From Callorhinus ursinus (Eukaryota > Chordata > Mammalia > Carnivora > Otariidae), in contig NW_020312788.1 of the NCBI RefSeq assembly GCF_003265705.1, positions 3,960,430 to 4,024,429 of the forward strand: a stretch of 64,000 nucleotides of DNA, read 5' to 3'. Both the position numbers and the translations under genes were made by a program. The notes beneath the pieces were generated by a model that was not told the origin of the DNA, ran no database searches, and was given only the letters and a program-made list of their open reading frames with translations. Below are positions 1 through 11,366 of this stretch, piece after piece. Position 1 is the first letter of the stretch; each line of letters starts with the position of its first letter.

Positions 1-1420
1 GTGACAAGATTAGATTTATACTTTAGATAGATATGCTTCTCAGCTATACGAAAAATAAATACTAATGGGATAAGATGGCAACATCATATAGAGTAAGTGT
101 AATAAGGAATTTATTAAAATTCCAACCAAGAGACAGAACACACCTACAATAGAATACTGAGAAGAGGAGTAGAGAGAGAGAAAGCACATTAAAAAAAAAT
201 GTGAGTAGAAAGTTAGTAATCTGTAGGATAAAGTAATTTGTAGGAGGACTGGAAAAAGTCTAGCATAACTCATAGATGATCTAATTTGATGGCTCTATGA
301 AATTAATACAACAGGATGAATCTCTTCCCCAAAACGACCAGTGCCTCAGTGAGGTGAAGGTCAATTTCAGCTTCCCTTCTGGACCCATTACAAAGCGCAA
401 GGTCATCTAGGAAGGATCCTGGGACATCAAGCATATGCCAAACCCTCAGTTTTGAGGCAGTACTACTCTGGATGAAAGCCACAGGGGAGTCTCACAAACA
501 TATAGGCCCCTGTCCCTCCCAATATACATTTCACACATAAACATGAAGCTGAACTTTTTCATGGAAACACTGACAAAGCACAACAGAGTTATCTTGGTTT
601 AAAAATGATGCCTGGGTTTCATTGTTGAGGGTCTGGCAGGGAATGAAGTTTTTGACATGTTGAATATCAGTTTTCCATGAGACCTCCCAATGAAGATACC
701 CAGGAGGCAGTTAGATTTCTCAAAAGAGAAGTCGGTGCTGTAGTGAAAGATTTAGGACTCATTAGCAAGAAGGTGATAGTTATAATAGTAAGAGTCTATT
801 AAATTACCCAATTAGAGTGTGTAAAGTAAGTGCAGAGAGCTGAGAAAAGAAGCTCAGTGGCATTCAAGGCACAGGCAAAAGAAGAGTATCTGGGGAGGCA
901 ATAGAGGAAGAACAGTCAGAAGCAGGGCCACCCCCGCCCACATGGCGTCTCTGTGTGAGGTAGTAAAAAGATGCCTCTTCCTCAACACACATAACTCCAC
1001 CTGTCAGAAAGTTGTCACAATATACTGATTTTGTTAGATCAGAACATGTTACTGCCACCTGCTGGAGATTGTTCTAATAGGTAGACACTCTACCTTATTT
1101 TTGAAACGCACCTCTTTCCCTTAGATGTGTGACCTTGGGTAGCTTACAGTCTGCACAACTGTATATGTACGCTCCTCAAGGAAGAGTAAAAGCCATGAAC
1201 ACCAAGGGTGTAGGGCATTTTAAAGGCATCAGGGAGTTTAGAGAAAAATAACCAATGAAAAATATCCCCTGGTTTGGGCAATTATGAAGTGACCTAGGTA
1301 AAAACCAGAGAAGGAAAACTCTATAAGGTAGTTGGTTTAGAAAGGACTGATAATGAACAGAGAGAATTATATAAATACCTATCCCAACCCTGAGGAATTT
1401 GAATTTTCATCATCATCATC
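1..1420. other. unannotated AT-rich DNA
   Basis: I see no gene, RNA or recognisable mobile element here. Open frames are short and have no codon structure or homology I recognise. A short GA-rich run lies near 168-183. A stretch near 1120-1150 (TGTGTGACCTTGGGTAGC) hints at a MIR core but is too short to call. Confidence 0.6.
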
Positions 1421-1423
1421 ACC

Positions 1424-1610
1424 ATAATAACAGCAAAACAATAATAGCTAGACAATATTGAATACTCATGACATATTAGGCACTGTTTTAAGCACTTTTC
1501 ATGTATTACATTCATGTAGTCATCATTTCAGCTCTATGAGAACGTCCTTTTAACCCCATTTTAAAGCTGATCACACTCAGGCCCATAGAAGGGGATGGAC
1601 AAGGGCACAG
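1424..1610 (-). repeat. MIR SINE relic, antisense
   Basis: The plus strand carries the reverse complement of the MIR 3' half: AGGCACTGTTTTAAGCACTTTTCATGT, then a diverged copy of the TCTGTAAAATGGGG block (CCCCATTTTAAAGCTGA). MIR is a tRNA-derived SINE shared by all mammals, so this is an ancient insertion. It is interrupted by small indels and its edges are approximate. Confidence 0.7.
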
Positions 1611-1734
1611 AAGGTGAAGGTAATATGGAGATGTGTAGGGAGTGGGAAGGAGATCAGTGCCTTGAGCCCCCGTGGTCTTTCTCATCTCTGAAGAAAGCTC
1701 ATGATGAGTTACGTGAGGAAAGGCAGAGGGTAGT

Positions 1735-1910
1735 TTTCCCATAAGACCCAATTTGGATTCCGAAGACCAGAGTTCAATGTGGAGCTCCTCCATTTAATAA
1801 CAAAGTTACCTTGGCCAACTTTTAACATCCCTCAGGTTCCTCATCAGAAAAATGAAGACAACTACTGTCTACCCCAGTTTACAGTACTTTCATGGGAATT
1901 GCTGCAAAGC
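1735..1910 (+). repeat. MIR SINE relic, sense
   Basis: The order of blocks is that of sense MIR: CCAGAGTTC, then ACCTTGGCCAACTTTTAACATC, then CAGGTTCCTCATCAGAAAAATGAAGA. These match the MIR core GACCTTGGGCAAGTTACTTAAC and CCTCATCTGTAAAATG with many substitutions. It lies just downstream of an antisense MIR, so two independent old insertions sit close together. Confidence 0.55.
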
Positions 1911-2629
1911 AACAACAGTAGTCCTCATTCACATGCTCATGGGCAATGTCACCTTCCACTCCCTTGTCAAGAAGTAGTCTATTTCTCTGCCTCTTTGAGT
2001 CAGGGTAGTCTTTTGGCAGCTTTCCCTAATGAGTACAGCAGGTGTGCTTACAACTGACTACCATGGAGTAAAAGCCCTGGAGGAGGAGAGGAGACGAGAA
2101 AAGGCAGCACACGCAGATATGCAAATGAAGAATCCTTGCAGCTTCCAGCCAAGTCTCTTGGAATGCTCCTTTCAGAAACCATCACTATGCTTTGAAAAGC
2201 TCAAACCACTTGGAGACATCATTTGTGGCTGCTTCATTCTATAGCCCCAACTGATTTCCCAGGTGAAAGGAACATCAACTACCTGCAGTGTGTGGGAGCC
2301 ACCTGGGCTGTTCAGTCCTGTAGAGCCTTCAGATAACTATGAACTATGGCCTTAGCCCACATTAGACGGAAACTGCAGGAAAGGTTCCCAGTAAGAACTG
2401 CCCAGTTGAGTCAAGTCAACCCACAGAACCAGGAGAAATAAAAATAAATTGTATTAGGGTCACCAAATTTGGGAAGGGGCTTGTTATACAGTAATAAATA
2501 GCCAGAAAATATTATCCTTACACAGTATATATCCTATTGTTCAGCTTGTGTGCCTCTCATTTTTCTACTCAGATGTAAGAAAATGGAGAAAAATATTCCT
2601 TGAAGAAATCATAAAGGCTAGCATTTCTT
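1911..2629. other. unannotated DNA
   Basis: No recognisable gene or element. Several short open frames overlap here on the plus strand, but they lack codon bias and homology and are treated as chance. The last 14 bases (2616-2629) are the upstream TSD of the following SINE. Confidence 0.55.
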
Positions 2630-2824
2630 TTTTTTTTTTTAAGATTAATTTATTTATTTGAGAGAGAGAGAGAGAACATAAGGGGAGGGGCAGGGAGAGA
2701 GGGAGCAGACTCCCTGCTGAGCATGGAGCTAGACACAGGGCTCCATCCCAGGACTCTGAAATCTTGACCTGAGCCAAAATGAAGAGCTGGCTGTTTAACC
2801 GACTGAGCCACCCAGGTGCCCCAC
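2630..2824 (-). mobile_element. CAN-SINE (tRNA-Lys-derived), antisense
   Basis: On the plus strand the element reads from its poly(A) tail as poly(T), AAGATTAATTTATTTATTTG, GA-rich tract, GGAGCAGACTCCCTGCTGAGC, and ends with the tRNA-like head GACTGAGCCACCCAGGTGCC. An imperfect direct repeat flanks it, GGCTAGCATTTCTT at 2616 and GGCTGGCATTTCTT at 2825, and is taken as the TSD. The tRNA-like head holds the internal pol III A box (TGGCTCAGTCGG in sense) and marks the 5' end. Confidence 0.95.
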
Positions 2825-2839
2825 GGCTGGCATTTCTTT

Positions 2840-3055
2840 AATGTTACTTTGTGACAAGTGCTCTGCTCTATATACATCCTTTTTATTTAATACTTCTAAC
2901 AGTACCTTGAGGCAGTTACCTCTATTTTATAGCGAAGAAGCTAAGATTGGAGAGCTTAAGTGACTTGCCCAAGGCCACACAATAGAAAAAGATAAACCTA
3001 GGTCTCAGATGCTGGCCTGACTCTAACTCTGTATTTTTCATTGCCACATCAGCCT
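2840..3055 (-). repeat. MIR SINE relic, antisense
   Basis: Matches reverse-complement MIR over most of its length: ACCTTGAGGCAGTTACCTCTATTTTATAG, then GAGAGCTTAAGTGACTTGCCCAAGG and CACACAAT, then a diverged AACCTAGGTCTCAGATGCTGGCCTGACTC. This is one of the better-preserved MIRs in the window. The CAN-SINE just upstream inserted at or beside its 3' edge. Confidence 0.8.
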
Positions 3056-3689
3056 GTCTTCCTAGTCTAGTTTATTTATTTATCTAGTGTAATTTGTCCT
3101 GAAAACTGAAGTAATATGGGTTAGAACTGGATGACAGGTGAAATATCAACTCCATAACAGTTGTAAGTGTGTTTTCTTCCTCCTCATAACTCTCAGCATT
3201 TGCCTTATACACAGTGGGCATTTAAGAAACATTGAGCTGAATTTTCAGAATCTCATGACATTTTATGTTTGCATAGCATCCAGGACCAGAAGCAAAGGAA
3301 ATAGGCCAATACAATAATTGGATGGGAAGATCATAATGACTGTCACAACATGATCACACTCTAGGCACATGTCACCCAAGAAGGGCCAAGAGAAACCATG
3401 TGGCTTACTCCCTCATTTTAACCACACTTGATAAAGAATTTTGATGTGGGGGTTTATCAGCTGGGTTAACTGGGCTGCCTCCTTTCCCAGTAACTTCTCA
3501 ATAACTTGGCATTTAGAACCTTTTAACCTGGCTGCCCCAGGTCTCACTGGTGTGAAGGACCATCCCTCTGGCGTTCTCAAACAGCGTCTGGTGTTTCCTG
3601 AATCAGCTCTGCACTTTCTGCTCCTCCTGTGATCATGTGTACTTGTCTAAAGAGCACTCTCCAATGACCCCACTTGCCATAATTTTCTA
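3056..3689. other. unannotated DNA
   Basis: No element or gene recognised. A short plus-strand open frame at 3441-3632 lacks homology and codon structure. Confidence 0.5.
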
Positions 3690-3998
3690 TAGAAACGATC
3701 ACTGTCTTTTCCCGGAGGTTCAAGGGCCACTTGCTTTAGGAAGCCTTCCCCTAATGCCACAGCTAAAAGTAATCAATCCCTCCTATGTCAAAACTCCTCA
3801 AGCGTTTGCAGTCTCCTTAGTGCCCTTTTTCCACTCTGCTTTGTATGCTAGTCATTTTTGACACATCTTGTTCTTCCCGTTACACTGTCAGCTCATTAAG
3901 GACATGCTTTATTCATCTTTATAGCCCACACAGAATCTAACACATTGCTTTCCTTGAACACCGCAGATATTTCCTAATTGTTCGTTGAATGGACTCAA
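3690..3998 (+). repeat. L2 LINE 3' end, sense
   Basis: Follows the L2 3' region in order: TTAGGAAGCCTTCCCCTAATGCC (L2 GAGGCCTTCCCTGACC), a TTTCCACTCTGCTTTGTATGC block, ACACTGTCAGCTCATTAAGGACA (L2 TGTAAGCTCCATGAGGGCAGG), and a 3' terminus resembling AATAAATATTTGTTGAATGA (ATATTTCCTAATTGTTCGTTGAATGG). L2 is an ancient mammalian LINE, and only its non-coding 3' tail remains. Confidence 0.75.
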
Positions 3999-6365
3999 AT
4001 AACTTGGATTTTATATTCACAAAAAGCATTCAGAAGAAAATACAATCTAAAAATGTCCAAAGATGGGGAAGACATGTCTCATAGAGTGAAAGGGGCAGAC
4101 ATAAAGAAAACAGGCTAACTCCCTTGGGTAGAGAGGGAAAACAAAATTTATGCATGACAAACCAAAACTTTACTGCCAATACTTTTAAATGTCCCTTCAG
4201 ATAGAACTCAGCACCTGAAATGCAAAATAACCTTACCATAATTTTTAAAGCTTTAAACAAAGAAACAAAAATCCATGATATATAAGAGAAATAATAGGAG
4301 TACTAAAATTATTGTCTATAAGCGAGAAAATACGCATTTTTCTAAAGCATTATAAAACAATTCCTTTTTTAAAAAAAAGGTTCATCAGTTCTCCTGATAT
4401 TTCTATTTCTCCTTCCAGAATGGGTTTAACTATTAAATAAAAAATAGAAGCTACCATTTTCCAGAAAAGAAAATGCATCAATAATTTTTATGATTTTCAA
4501 GTTGCTTTTATCAATCTTTATTTACTGTATGGCCATAAAATCAACACCACACATGTCACTCCTATAGGCACTTTTCCCAAATAGTTCTATAGTTTCCTGT
4601 TTCTACTCCTGTCTTTCACCTTTCCCGCTTAGGAAAGGGGGCTAGAAATGGAGCAGGCATGCACTATGAAATGTTCTCAAAATAAAAGACGGTTTCTTGA
4701 GTTTCTATAGGTCATCCAGTGTGATGCACCAATCAATCCTTACCATATTGTCAAAGAATTTGATAGGTATGTTATTCAAACAAGAGCCTTTTGTTCACAA
4801 ATGCAGCTAGTGGGCAGCCATGTGGCTGCAGACTCAGGAGAACTCAGCCACAGGGACCTCTGTTCTCCACAGAGGCAGGATCAGGTGCTTTCAGAGGATG
4901 CTCTCTGGTGCCGGTACCATGCCAGAGAGGCCGGTGAGCCTGGACATCCAGGCCAGCACTGTCACACAAACCTCACTTCTGGGGCTGAAACAATGTCGCT
5001 ATTAACTATGGGTAGTCCTTTAACCTTTCAGACTCCTGTTACACTGTTTCTCTGCAGAATGAGCCTGTTCTTCTTGGCTTCTAGAATGTGTGGATGGGTT
5101 AAAACAATTCAGCACATGTTCACCTGCAAAATCTTGTACTGTGCCCTATATGGTTAGATGTCATTATCTCTATTTTCTAGGTAGAGGATATTAAATGCAG
5201 AGGTGTTATAATTATAGTCCTGGCTCATACCTCATTTTTGGTTGGGTCCAAAATGATAACTTACACATCCTAATTTTTTAAAGAAAATATTCTGCATATG
5301 TGCATACATCATTATTTAATATTCTCAGAAGAAAGACTTCAGGGAGAAGAAAAGCTGATTCAAGTCACATGTTCATGTTCCCTAATTTCTTTAGATTAAC
5401 TGATCTCATTTAGAAACCGGACATGTACATGATCATTTTGCTATTTGCTCCTGACCTAACAGAAAGAATGTTGCAAAACTGAAAGAGGTATGTTTCCAAG
5501 TTCATTGAAGTTTCCCATGTACAAAAATAAAATATGTTGCTATTTGAGCTTTGAGTGGCCGAGCCTATCATTATGTTCTTCTGCTTTTCACCTCTTCAGA
5601 GACTATGTTCATCTATCTGACTTGCTGCGTGCAGAAGAAAGCCTGTGCCATTTTAGGCTCAGGGAGAACTGAACACAAATTCCCCATGAGATGCAGATTT
5701 TTACTGCTCTGTGCTCTTATTTTCTTGCTGGCATCACATTTAGGCAGTTAATTTTCCACATAAAACAGAAATAATGCCTCTTTCCCTTCTCAGTCAAGAA
5801 TAAAATTCTGCAACTTGCCCTACTCACTCCCATTTTCTTAAATAGGGCCCTAAAGTATTTTATGATTATCTTTATTAGTTGGAGACTATATCCAGGCTTG
5901 AAATAATTTTAATGAAAAGAAAACTTCTATTAAAATATTCTAACTAGTTTCAATTGACCATATTACTGGCAATGGAAAAAACCCCTAATGGCTAAACCTT
6001 TTAAAGCTAATCTGCTTTAACACATTTTAAAGCTGATGCGCCATTTGAGATTTAGGTGTTAGTATGCAAAGTGTTTTCTTTTCCTCTTCTTACAGTCATT
6101 TGTTATTTCATTTCCCCTTAACTTTTTGAAAATGAAATAACCCAGTGATAGTCCCTAGAGTTGCATGAATGAGTTAAAAACAAACTTCTGTATTCAAGCT
6201 ATCATACTAAAGATATGCAAAAGAATAAAGTGAAAAATGTATATTTGTGTGGATGGTGATCTAACAATTCTCACATTGAATCAATTATGTTTACCTGAGG
6301 ACGACAAAGTTCTTGACAGGTAGAACATTCACATAATTATGCTGAGTCAGGGTGACATGTTGGAA
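3999..6365. other. unannotated DNA with a GC-richer patch
   Basis: Mostly AT-rich unique sequence. A GC-richer patch at about 4800-4990 lies inside a 118-codon open frame (4801-5157), but the frame has no recognisable domain. Its second half (about 5000-5150) resembles a diverged sense MIR, with TAGTCCTTTAACCTTTCAG in place of the MIR AGTCACTTAACCTCTCTG block. I therefore do not call a gene. Confidence 0.5.
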
Positions 6366-6367
6366 AA

Positions 6368-6592
6368 TGTCTGGAAGTCAGTCAGACCTGGGTTTAAATC
6401 CCGTGTTCACCACTTTCCAACTTAGTGAACTTGAAAAAATTACTTCACTTCTGTAAGTTTCCATTTCTTCATCTGTAAAATTATGATAATATCACTCACT
6501 TTGGAGTGATACTGCATATGGCATTTGGTAGAGTAGGCATTCAACACCTGGTGGCTGCTGCATAGATTTTTCAATACAAAACTGTAATAATC
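6368..6592 (+). repeat. MIR SINE relic, sense
   Basis: A nearly full-length sense MIR. Landmarks are CAGACCTGGGTTTAAATCCCG (MIR CTGGGTTCGAATCCCGGCTC), AACTTAGTGAACTTG, TTACTTCACTTCTGTAAGTTTCC, TCATCTGTAAAATTATGATAATA and the 3' end GGTAGAGTAGGCATTCAAC. The B-box-like GGTTTAAATCC of the tRNA head is visible. Confidence 0.85.
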
Positions 6593-6872
6593 ATCAATGA
6601 AATGCTAAGAAGCAATCTAAATCTTCCAAATTAAAAGAGACACTTAAGAGATTTCTTGAGCAGTGTATTTGATTCCTGGCTGTGAACTCTCTTCTAGACA
6701 CCAAATTGAATATCCAAGAAAAATGTGATCCTAATAAGGTATAAATATTTATATTTATGGGCTAATTATGCCATGTTGAGATTTTGTAAGGAAAGAGCCT
6801 GAGATACATGCTTTTATGAAACTTTTGGCTGTCCATGTTTTATAGAAGACAGAGTCTTCTATATATAAAGCA

Positions 6873-6891
6873 TTATATATATATATATATA
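6873..6891. repeat. (AT)n microsatellite
   Basis: A run of about nine TA dinucleotides. It is a short simple repeat, likely length-polymorphic, with no sign of function. Confidence 0.85.
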
Positions 6892-6899
6892 AAGATGGG

Positions 6900-7062
6900 T
6901 TTTTATCTTCTTCTATCTCTTATGAGCAATGGGAACTTAAACATAAACTCTCTTTAACTCTTTTTCTTTACTATAAAATGAGGGCAATGATAATCATTAC
7001 CTGCTGCAGTTATAATGAGAATAATTACCTAAAACGATGCTTATAAAATGCCTTACATGCCT
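6900..7062 (+). repeat. MIR SINE relic, sense (diverged)
   Basis: The blocks TCTTTAACTCTTTTTCTTTACTATAAAATGAGGGCAATGATAATCATTACCT and the following GCTTATAAAATGCC are consistent with the 3' half of sense MIR. Divergence is high. Confidence 0.5.
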
Positions 7063-7854
7063 TGGAGGCCACGTGCTCTCATTCAGAGTTAGAATTGTAC
7101 TGAATCAAGGCGTAGAAATTTTGAGACTCATGAAGGTATTGCGCATTCTAACACAGTTATTTGCTGTTCTTAGGAAACATAACACTCAACACCATAGAGA
7201 ACAGATGGCAGAGAAAGCTTTCTGAAGTCCTTCCCTCCTCGGGGACTGTGCTCTCTGCTAGAAATAACAATGTGGAGCTCAAGGAAGCCAGATACGGCCC
7301 CTGAGAGGAAGGGTTTGTGGAGTGGCACTGAAGAAGTATAGAAGGGACCTCATCTTTTCTAAAGCTTTTCCTGAGAGAATTCCTGTTTCTGCATTGCTGG
7401 ACTACAGATGGTGACAAAATGTCAAGGGAAATCAGCCCCACAGCGACTGAGGTAAATCCTTTTAAAGGCTCAGCAGAAAGTGAAAAGCACACTAGCACTC
7501 AATGATTTCTCATTTCCTAGAAACTCATTTTATAAATCCCCATGAACACTGCAACAAGCTATTTTAAATATAGTAGCACAGAAGGGGAGGCTCTAAGTGG
7601 ATTATCCATATCACATCTTGATGATGCTGAAAGGGAACACAGTGCTCTTATAGGCCAATTAGATCAGCACTTTGCATGTGTGACAAGGTGATGTTTAACA
7701 TTTACAGCAACGTGGGAGAGAAGCAGAAACAAAATCGTCCTATAAATAAACTACTGAACTTTAGCATGTGCCATATTAAGAAATTTTCAGTCTTCTTAAC
7801 TCTGAACCCGTGTGCTTTGAATTGTAATGATTTCTGTAGACACTGCAACAATTG
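7063..7854. other. unannotated DNA
   Basis: No element recognised. Overlapping open frames on both strands (7037-7225 plus, 7157-7498 minus) have no homology I recognise and are treated as chance. Confidence 0.5.
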
Positions 7855-8040
7855 TGGGCATCATACCATAATACATTTGTTCATTCAGCAAATATTATTG
7901 AGCACATAACAAATGCCAGAACTTTGTCAAATACTGAGATTTTACAAAGAACACTCAAGAGCTTGTCCTTCAAGAGCTCCCAGTCTGGCAGAAGCACCTA
8001 TAGGCTGGTGCAAATGGTTCTCAGACACAGTGAGTCATAA
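7855..8040 (-). repeat. L2 LINE 3' end, antisense
   Basis: Starts with the reverse complement of the L2 terminus (TTTGTTCATTCAGCAAATATTATTGAGCACATAAC), followed by AAATGCCAGAACTTTGTCAAATACTGAGA and AAGAGCTCCCAGTCTGGCAGA. These are diverged matches to antisense L2 (TTATTGAGCACCTACTATGTGCC...GAGCTTACATTCTAG). Confidence 0.7.
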
Positions 8041-8355
8041 GTGTTGAGCTCTGCAAATGGGCCATGTATACTCACTCTTCACTCTGTATCATGGTGATCC
8101 TCATAGTATTTTAGTCTTGTTTTTTGGCATTTCAAAGCATTATCTTAATTGAGAAACGGTACAAGTCCAAACACTGCAGCAAAAAACTGTGAGTTTCACT
8201 TGGAAAAAAGCATCATTGTTATGACTACCATCTATCACGTGCATTTAGAAATTAGGCCATGGAGACTACTTAGTCTCACATCAGGAGTTGAAACAGTCAT
8301 TTGTCACTGGGTTTTTGCTTTCAAAACTGGCTCTTGTTTAAGAGATCATATTTGT

Positions 8356-8480
8356 GGGGTGCCTGGCGGTGGCTCAGTCAGCAGAGCATGTGACTTTGAG
8401 TTCAAGCCCCCTGTTGGGCATGGAGTCTATTTAATAAAAAAAAAAAAAATTAAAAATTAAATTTCTAAAAAAAAAAGAAA
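8356..8480 (+). mobile_element. short CAN-SINE variant, sense
   Basis: Begins GGGGTGCCTGGCGGTGGCTCAGTCAG and continues GAGCATGTGACTTTGAGTTCAAGCCCCCTGTTGGGCATGGAG before an A-rich tail. The body lacks the GGTCATGATCCCAGGGTCCTGGGATC segment and the CT-rich tail of the other copies, so this belongs to a shorter SINEC type. An imperfect TSD flanks it (GATCATATTTGT near 8344 and AATCACATTTGT near 8483). Confidence 0.9.
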
Positions 8481-8859
8481 GAAATCACATTTGTAAATGG
8501 AGAACACTTAAGAAGCTAAGTTAAATAGGATGAATTTAACAACTAATATTCTACGAAGACCATTAAATTTACCTTAAAATGTTCTTTCTGTCCATGCACA
8601 TAGGAAATAACAAAGAAAGGTGACTCTATTTAACCGAATTAAAATTTCGCTCCATTTCAAAGAAACTGTATCTGCTTTCTCACTGCATTGAAATAAAACA
8701 GCCATGGTTTTTTCCTCCAAATCTATGAACTTGCATCCATAGTCCACCCTTGCTCCTTTTCTATGGAACAAGGGCGATCATCCTTTTCTTTAAGGCTAAT
8801 TCTCTCCCCTGCACCCCTATTAGCACACCTTCTGCCACTGTTCCCCTTTGGCTTTTGTT

Positions 8860-8980
8860 CGGGCTCAGTTCCACACAAATTAAATCAGAATCCCTCAGTG
8901 TGGGACAGGGTTTAAGTACTTTTTAAAACTTTTCTAGGCGATTCCAATGTGCATCCAAGGTCAGAACACTGTCTTCTTAT
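8860..8980. repeat. MER5-type hAT/Charlie MITE relic
   Basis: AATTAAATCAGAATCCCTCAGTGTGGGACAGGG, then TTTAAAACTTTTCTAGGCGATTCCAATGTGCATCCAAGG. This order resembles MER5A-like non-autonomous DNA transposons (TGAATCAGAATCTCTGGGGGTGGG...CCAGGTGATTCT). The family is nearly palindromic, so I do not assign a strand. Confidence 0.5.
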
Positions 8981-9565
8981 TATCTTGGGCATCTTACTCC
9001 ATAGTTATCCAGCATTTCTAATGTATCTTATCAAAAAATTATCTGAAAGGCAAAATCAGTTGGAATGTATTTAATCTACCTCATACGTTTACTACTCATC
9101 AAAAGTCCAAAGACCAAGATTTAGAGAAGACATATCTTGAGTATATTTTTGTTGGATAGAGATGCAAATTATTTCTGGCTAGTAGAACTGATAATCACAG
9201 TGATTTATGGCCTGTTGGACATAGACAATCTTTACACCTAACCTAGTAATCTTATCCTCACATATTTTTGTTGTATTGCATATAAATATCTTAGCATCTT
9301 GGATGATGCAGGAACAGGTCATAGTATCTCACTGCTGCCTTCATTAATTAATGAGTTATATAAAAATCTTTGACTTTATGTTTTCATTTGTCTGTTACGA
9401 TTTTACCTTTTTGATAATTATATTTTAAATACTGATAACTTCTCTCTAGTTTTTAGATTCTTCCCAGAGAACATTCCAAGATGGCAATGTTTATCTAATG
9501 TTAAAAATTAAGTAAGAAAACCAAAATTGTCTCCCGGTTCCTTTCTTTTCCTTTCTTTGTTCTCA

Positions 9566-9645
9566 AATACAATTTTTTTATTATGTTCAATTAGCCAACA
9601 TGTAATACATCATGAATTTTTGATGTAGTGTCCTGGTTCCTTTTT
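9566..9645 (-). mobile_element. 5'-truncated carnivore L1 3' end, antisense
   Basis: TTTTTTTATTATGTTCAATTAGCCAACATGTAATACATCATGAATTTTTGATGTAGTG is the reverse complement of the terminal part of a carnivore L1 3'UTR plus poly(A). The same family of tail occurs at 14700-14836 and, diverged, at 21640-21690. Only about 80 bases were inserted. Confidence 0.7.
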
Positions 9646-10144
9646 AAGATCTCCCTGTCTTATTCCTCCTCTGCAAGAGCCCTTGGAAGAACAGTCTACT
9701 GCCACCACCTCCACTTCATTACTTCTTAGTTACACCTCAGTCCACTCCAATTCAGCCTCTGCTTCCACTGATTCACTGTATTGATCTTGCCATGCTGTCA
9801 ATCTCCTCAGTATCCTCCTCGCTGTCTAAACCAATGGACATGTCTCAGTCTGTAACTCACTTAACACTCTGGGATATTTCCTCCTCTTGAAATTATCTTC
9901 TTCCCTGGGCTTTTCAGATACTGTACTCTTGATTTTTCCCCTCTCTGGTCACTCTGTCTGATTTCTTTCTCATTCTTCTCTCTAAATATATAGGTAATCT
10001 CATCTCTGTGATTTCTTTCCATATATTTGTAACTCCCTATCAACCCTGTTGACATCAGAAGGATAAGAAAGAAATACTATATGTTCATTCTTCCATATAC
10101 AATATGACAGTTTAAATGGAAGGTACTAACTCCTTGAAATTCAC
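9646..10144. other. unannotated CT-rich DNA
   Basis: CT-rich, AT-rich unique sequence with no recognisable element. A 64-codon minus-strand frame here has no recognisable domain. Confidence 0.45.
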
Positions 10145-10408
10145 TAAATACCCAATCTACCCAACATGAAATCTATAATTTTCATAACTCTGTAACAATT
10201 AAGGAAATTGAATTTGTAATTTAAAAATCCTCCCAAAGAAGTCTAAACTCAAAATGGTTTCACTGGAGAATTCTGCCAAATCTTTCTAGAAGAATTAGTA
10301 CAAATTGTACAGAATCTCTTCTGGAAGGTAAAAGAGAAAGGAGCATTTCCCAATTTATTTTATGAAACTAGTACTACAGTGATATCAAAACCAGACAAGG
10401 GTAGTACC

Positions 10409-10444
10409 AAAAAAAAAAAAAAAAAAAAAACCACACACACACAA
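10409..10444 (+). repeat. A-run and (CA)n simple repeat
   Basis: About 22 consecutive A followed by several CA dinucleotides, inside the old L1. It is probably a local expansion rather than an inserted tail, because no element precedes it. Confidence 0.8.
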
Positions 10445-10888
10445 CAAAACAACACAACTACAGACTGACATCCCTCATAAATATAGGTACAAAAATTCTT
10501 AATAAAACATTTTCAAATAGAATTAATCACATATAGAAGAATTTTATATCACAAACAAGTGGGGTTTATTACAGGGATGCATGGCTGACTCAGTATTCTA
10601 ACATCAATCTATGAAATCTACCATAGTAACAGGTAAAAGAAGAAAAATCTCAGAATCATATGATTCAAAGAAGAAAAGTTTTTGACAAAATTAAGCATGA
10701 ATTCATGATTAAAAATCTCTGAGAAGTAGAAATACAGGGGGCACTTCCTCAACTTGATAAAAAGCATCTATGAAAAACCTAGAACTAACATGATACTTAA
10801 TGGTGAACAAAGTAATGATGTCTACTCTTACTGGTCTGACTCAAGATAGTACCAGAAGTTATAGCCAGTACAAAAGGCAAATAAAGGA

Positions 10889-11083
10889 GGGGCGCCTGGT
10901 GGCTCAGTCGGTTAAGCGTCCGCCTTCGGCTCAGGTCATGATCCCAGGGTCCTGGGATTGGGCCCCGCATCGGGCTCCCTGCTCCGCGGGGAGCCTGCTT
11001 CTCCCTCTCCCACTCCCCCTGCTTGTGTTCCTTCTCTCACTGTGTCTCTGTCTGTCAGATAAATAAATAAAGTCTTTTTTTAA
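10889..11083 (+). mobile_element. CAN-SINE, sense
   Basis: GGCGCCTGGTGGCTCAGTCGGTTAAGCGTC head, GCCTTCGGCTCAGGTCATGATCC, CGCATCGGGCTCCCTGCTCCG, a CT-rich stretch and an AAATAAATAAAGTC tail. A perfect 17-bp TSD AAAAGGCAAATAAAGGA lies at 10872-10888 and 11084-11100. CpGs are well kept (CGCCT, GCGTC, CCGCAT), which indicates a relatively young copy. It is inserted in the old L1. Confidence 0.97.
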
Positions 11084-11150
11084 AAAAGGCAAATAAAGGA
11101 AATAGAAGCATACACATTGGAAAGGAAAAAATAAAACTTCCTATTTGTAG

Positions 11151-11366
11151 GGGCGCCTGGGTGGCTCAGTCGTTAAGCGTCTGCCTTCGGCTCAGGTCAT
11201 GATCCCAGGGTCTTGGGATCGAGCCCCACATCGGGCTGCCTGCTCCGCGGGAAGCCTGCTTTGCTTCTCCCTCTCCCACTCCTCCTGCTTGTGTTCCCTC
11301 TCTCACTGTGTCTCTCTCTGTCAGATAAATAAATAAATAAAATCTTAAAACATTTATTAAAAAAAA
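11151..11366 (+). mobile_element. CAN-SINE, sense
   Basis: Complete head-to-tail element with (AAAT)n and a second A-rich tail. A perfect 18-bp TSD AAAACTTCCTATTTGTAG lies at 11133-11150 and 11367-11384. It sits only 50 bases past the TSD of the preceding SINE, in the same orientation, as an independent insertion. Confidence 0.97.

Noticed and set aside
4801..5157. 118-codon plus-strand open frame in a GC-richer patch
   Set aside because: No recognisable domain, and the second half overlaps a probable diverged MIR. A second overlapping frame is equally open, as expected by chance in GC-richer DNA.
7157..7498. 113-codon minus-strand frame
   Set aside because: No motif, overlaps a plus-strand frame, and no sign of codon preference.
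10889..10960. tRNA-like sequence (GGCTCAGTCGGTTAAGCG) suggesting a tRNA gene
   Set aside because: It is the tRNA-Lys-derived head of a CAN-SINE with TSDs and an A-rich tail. The same applies to all other copies; none has an intact cloverleaf.
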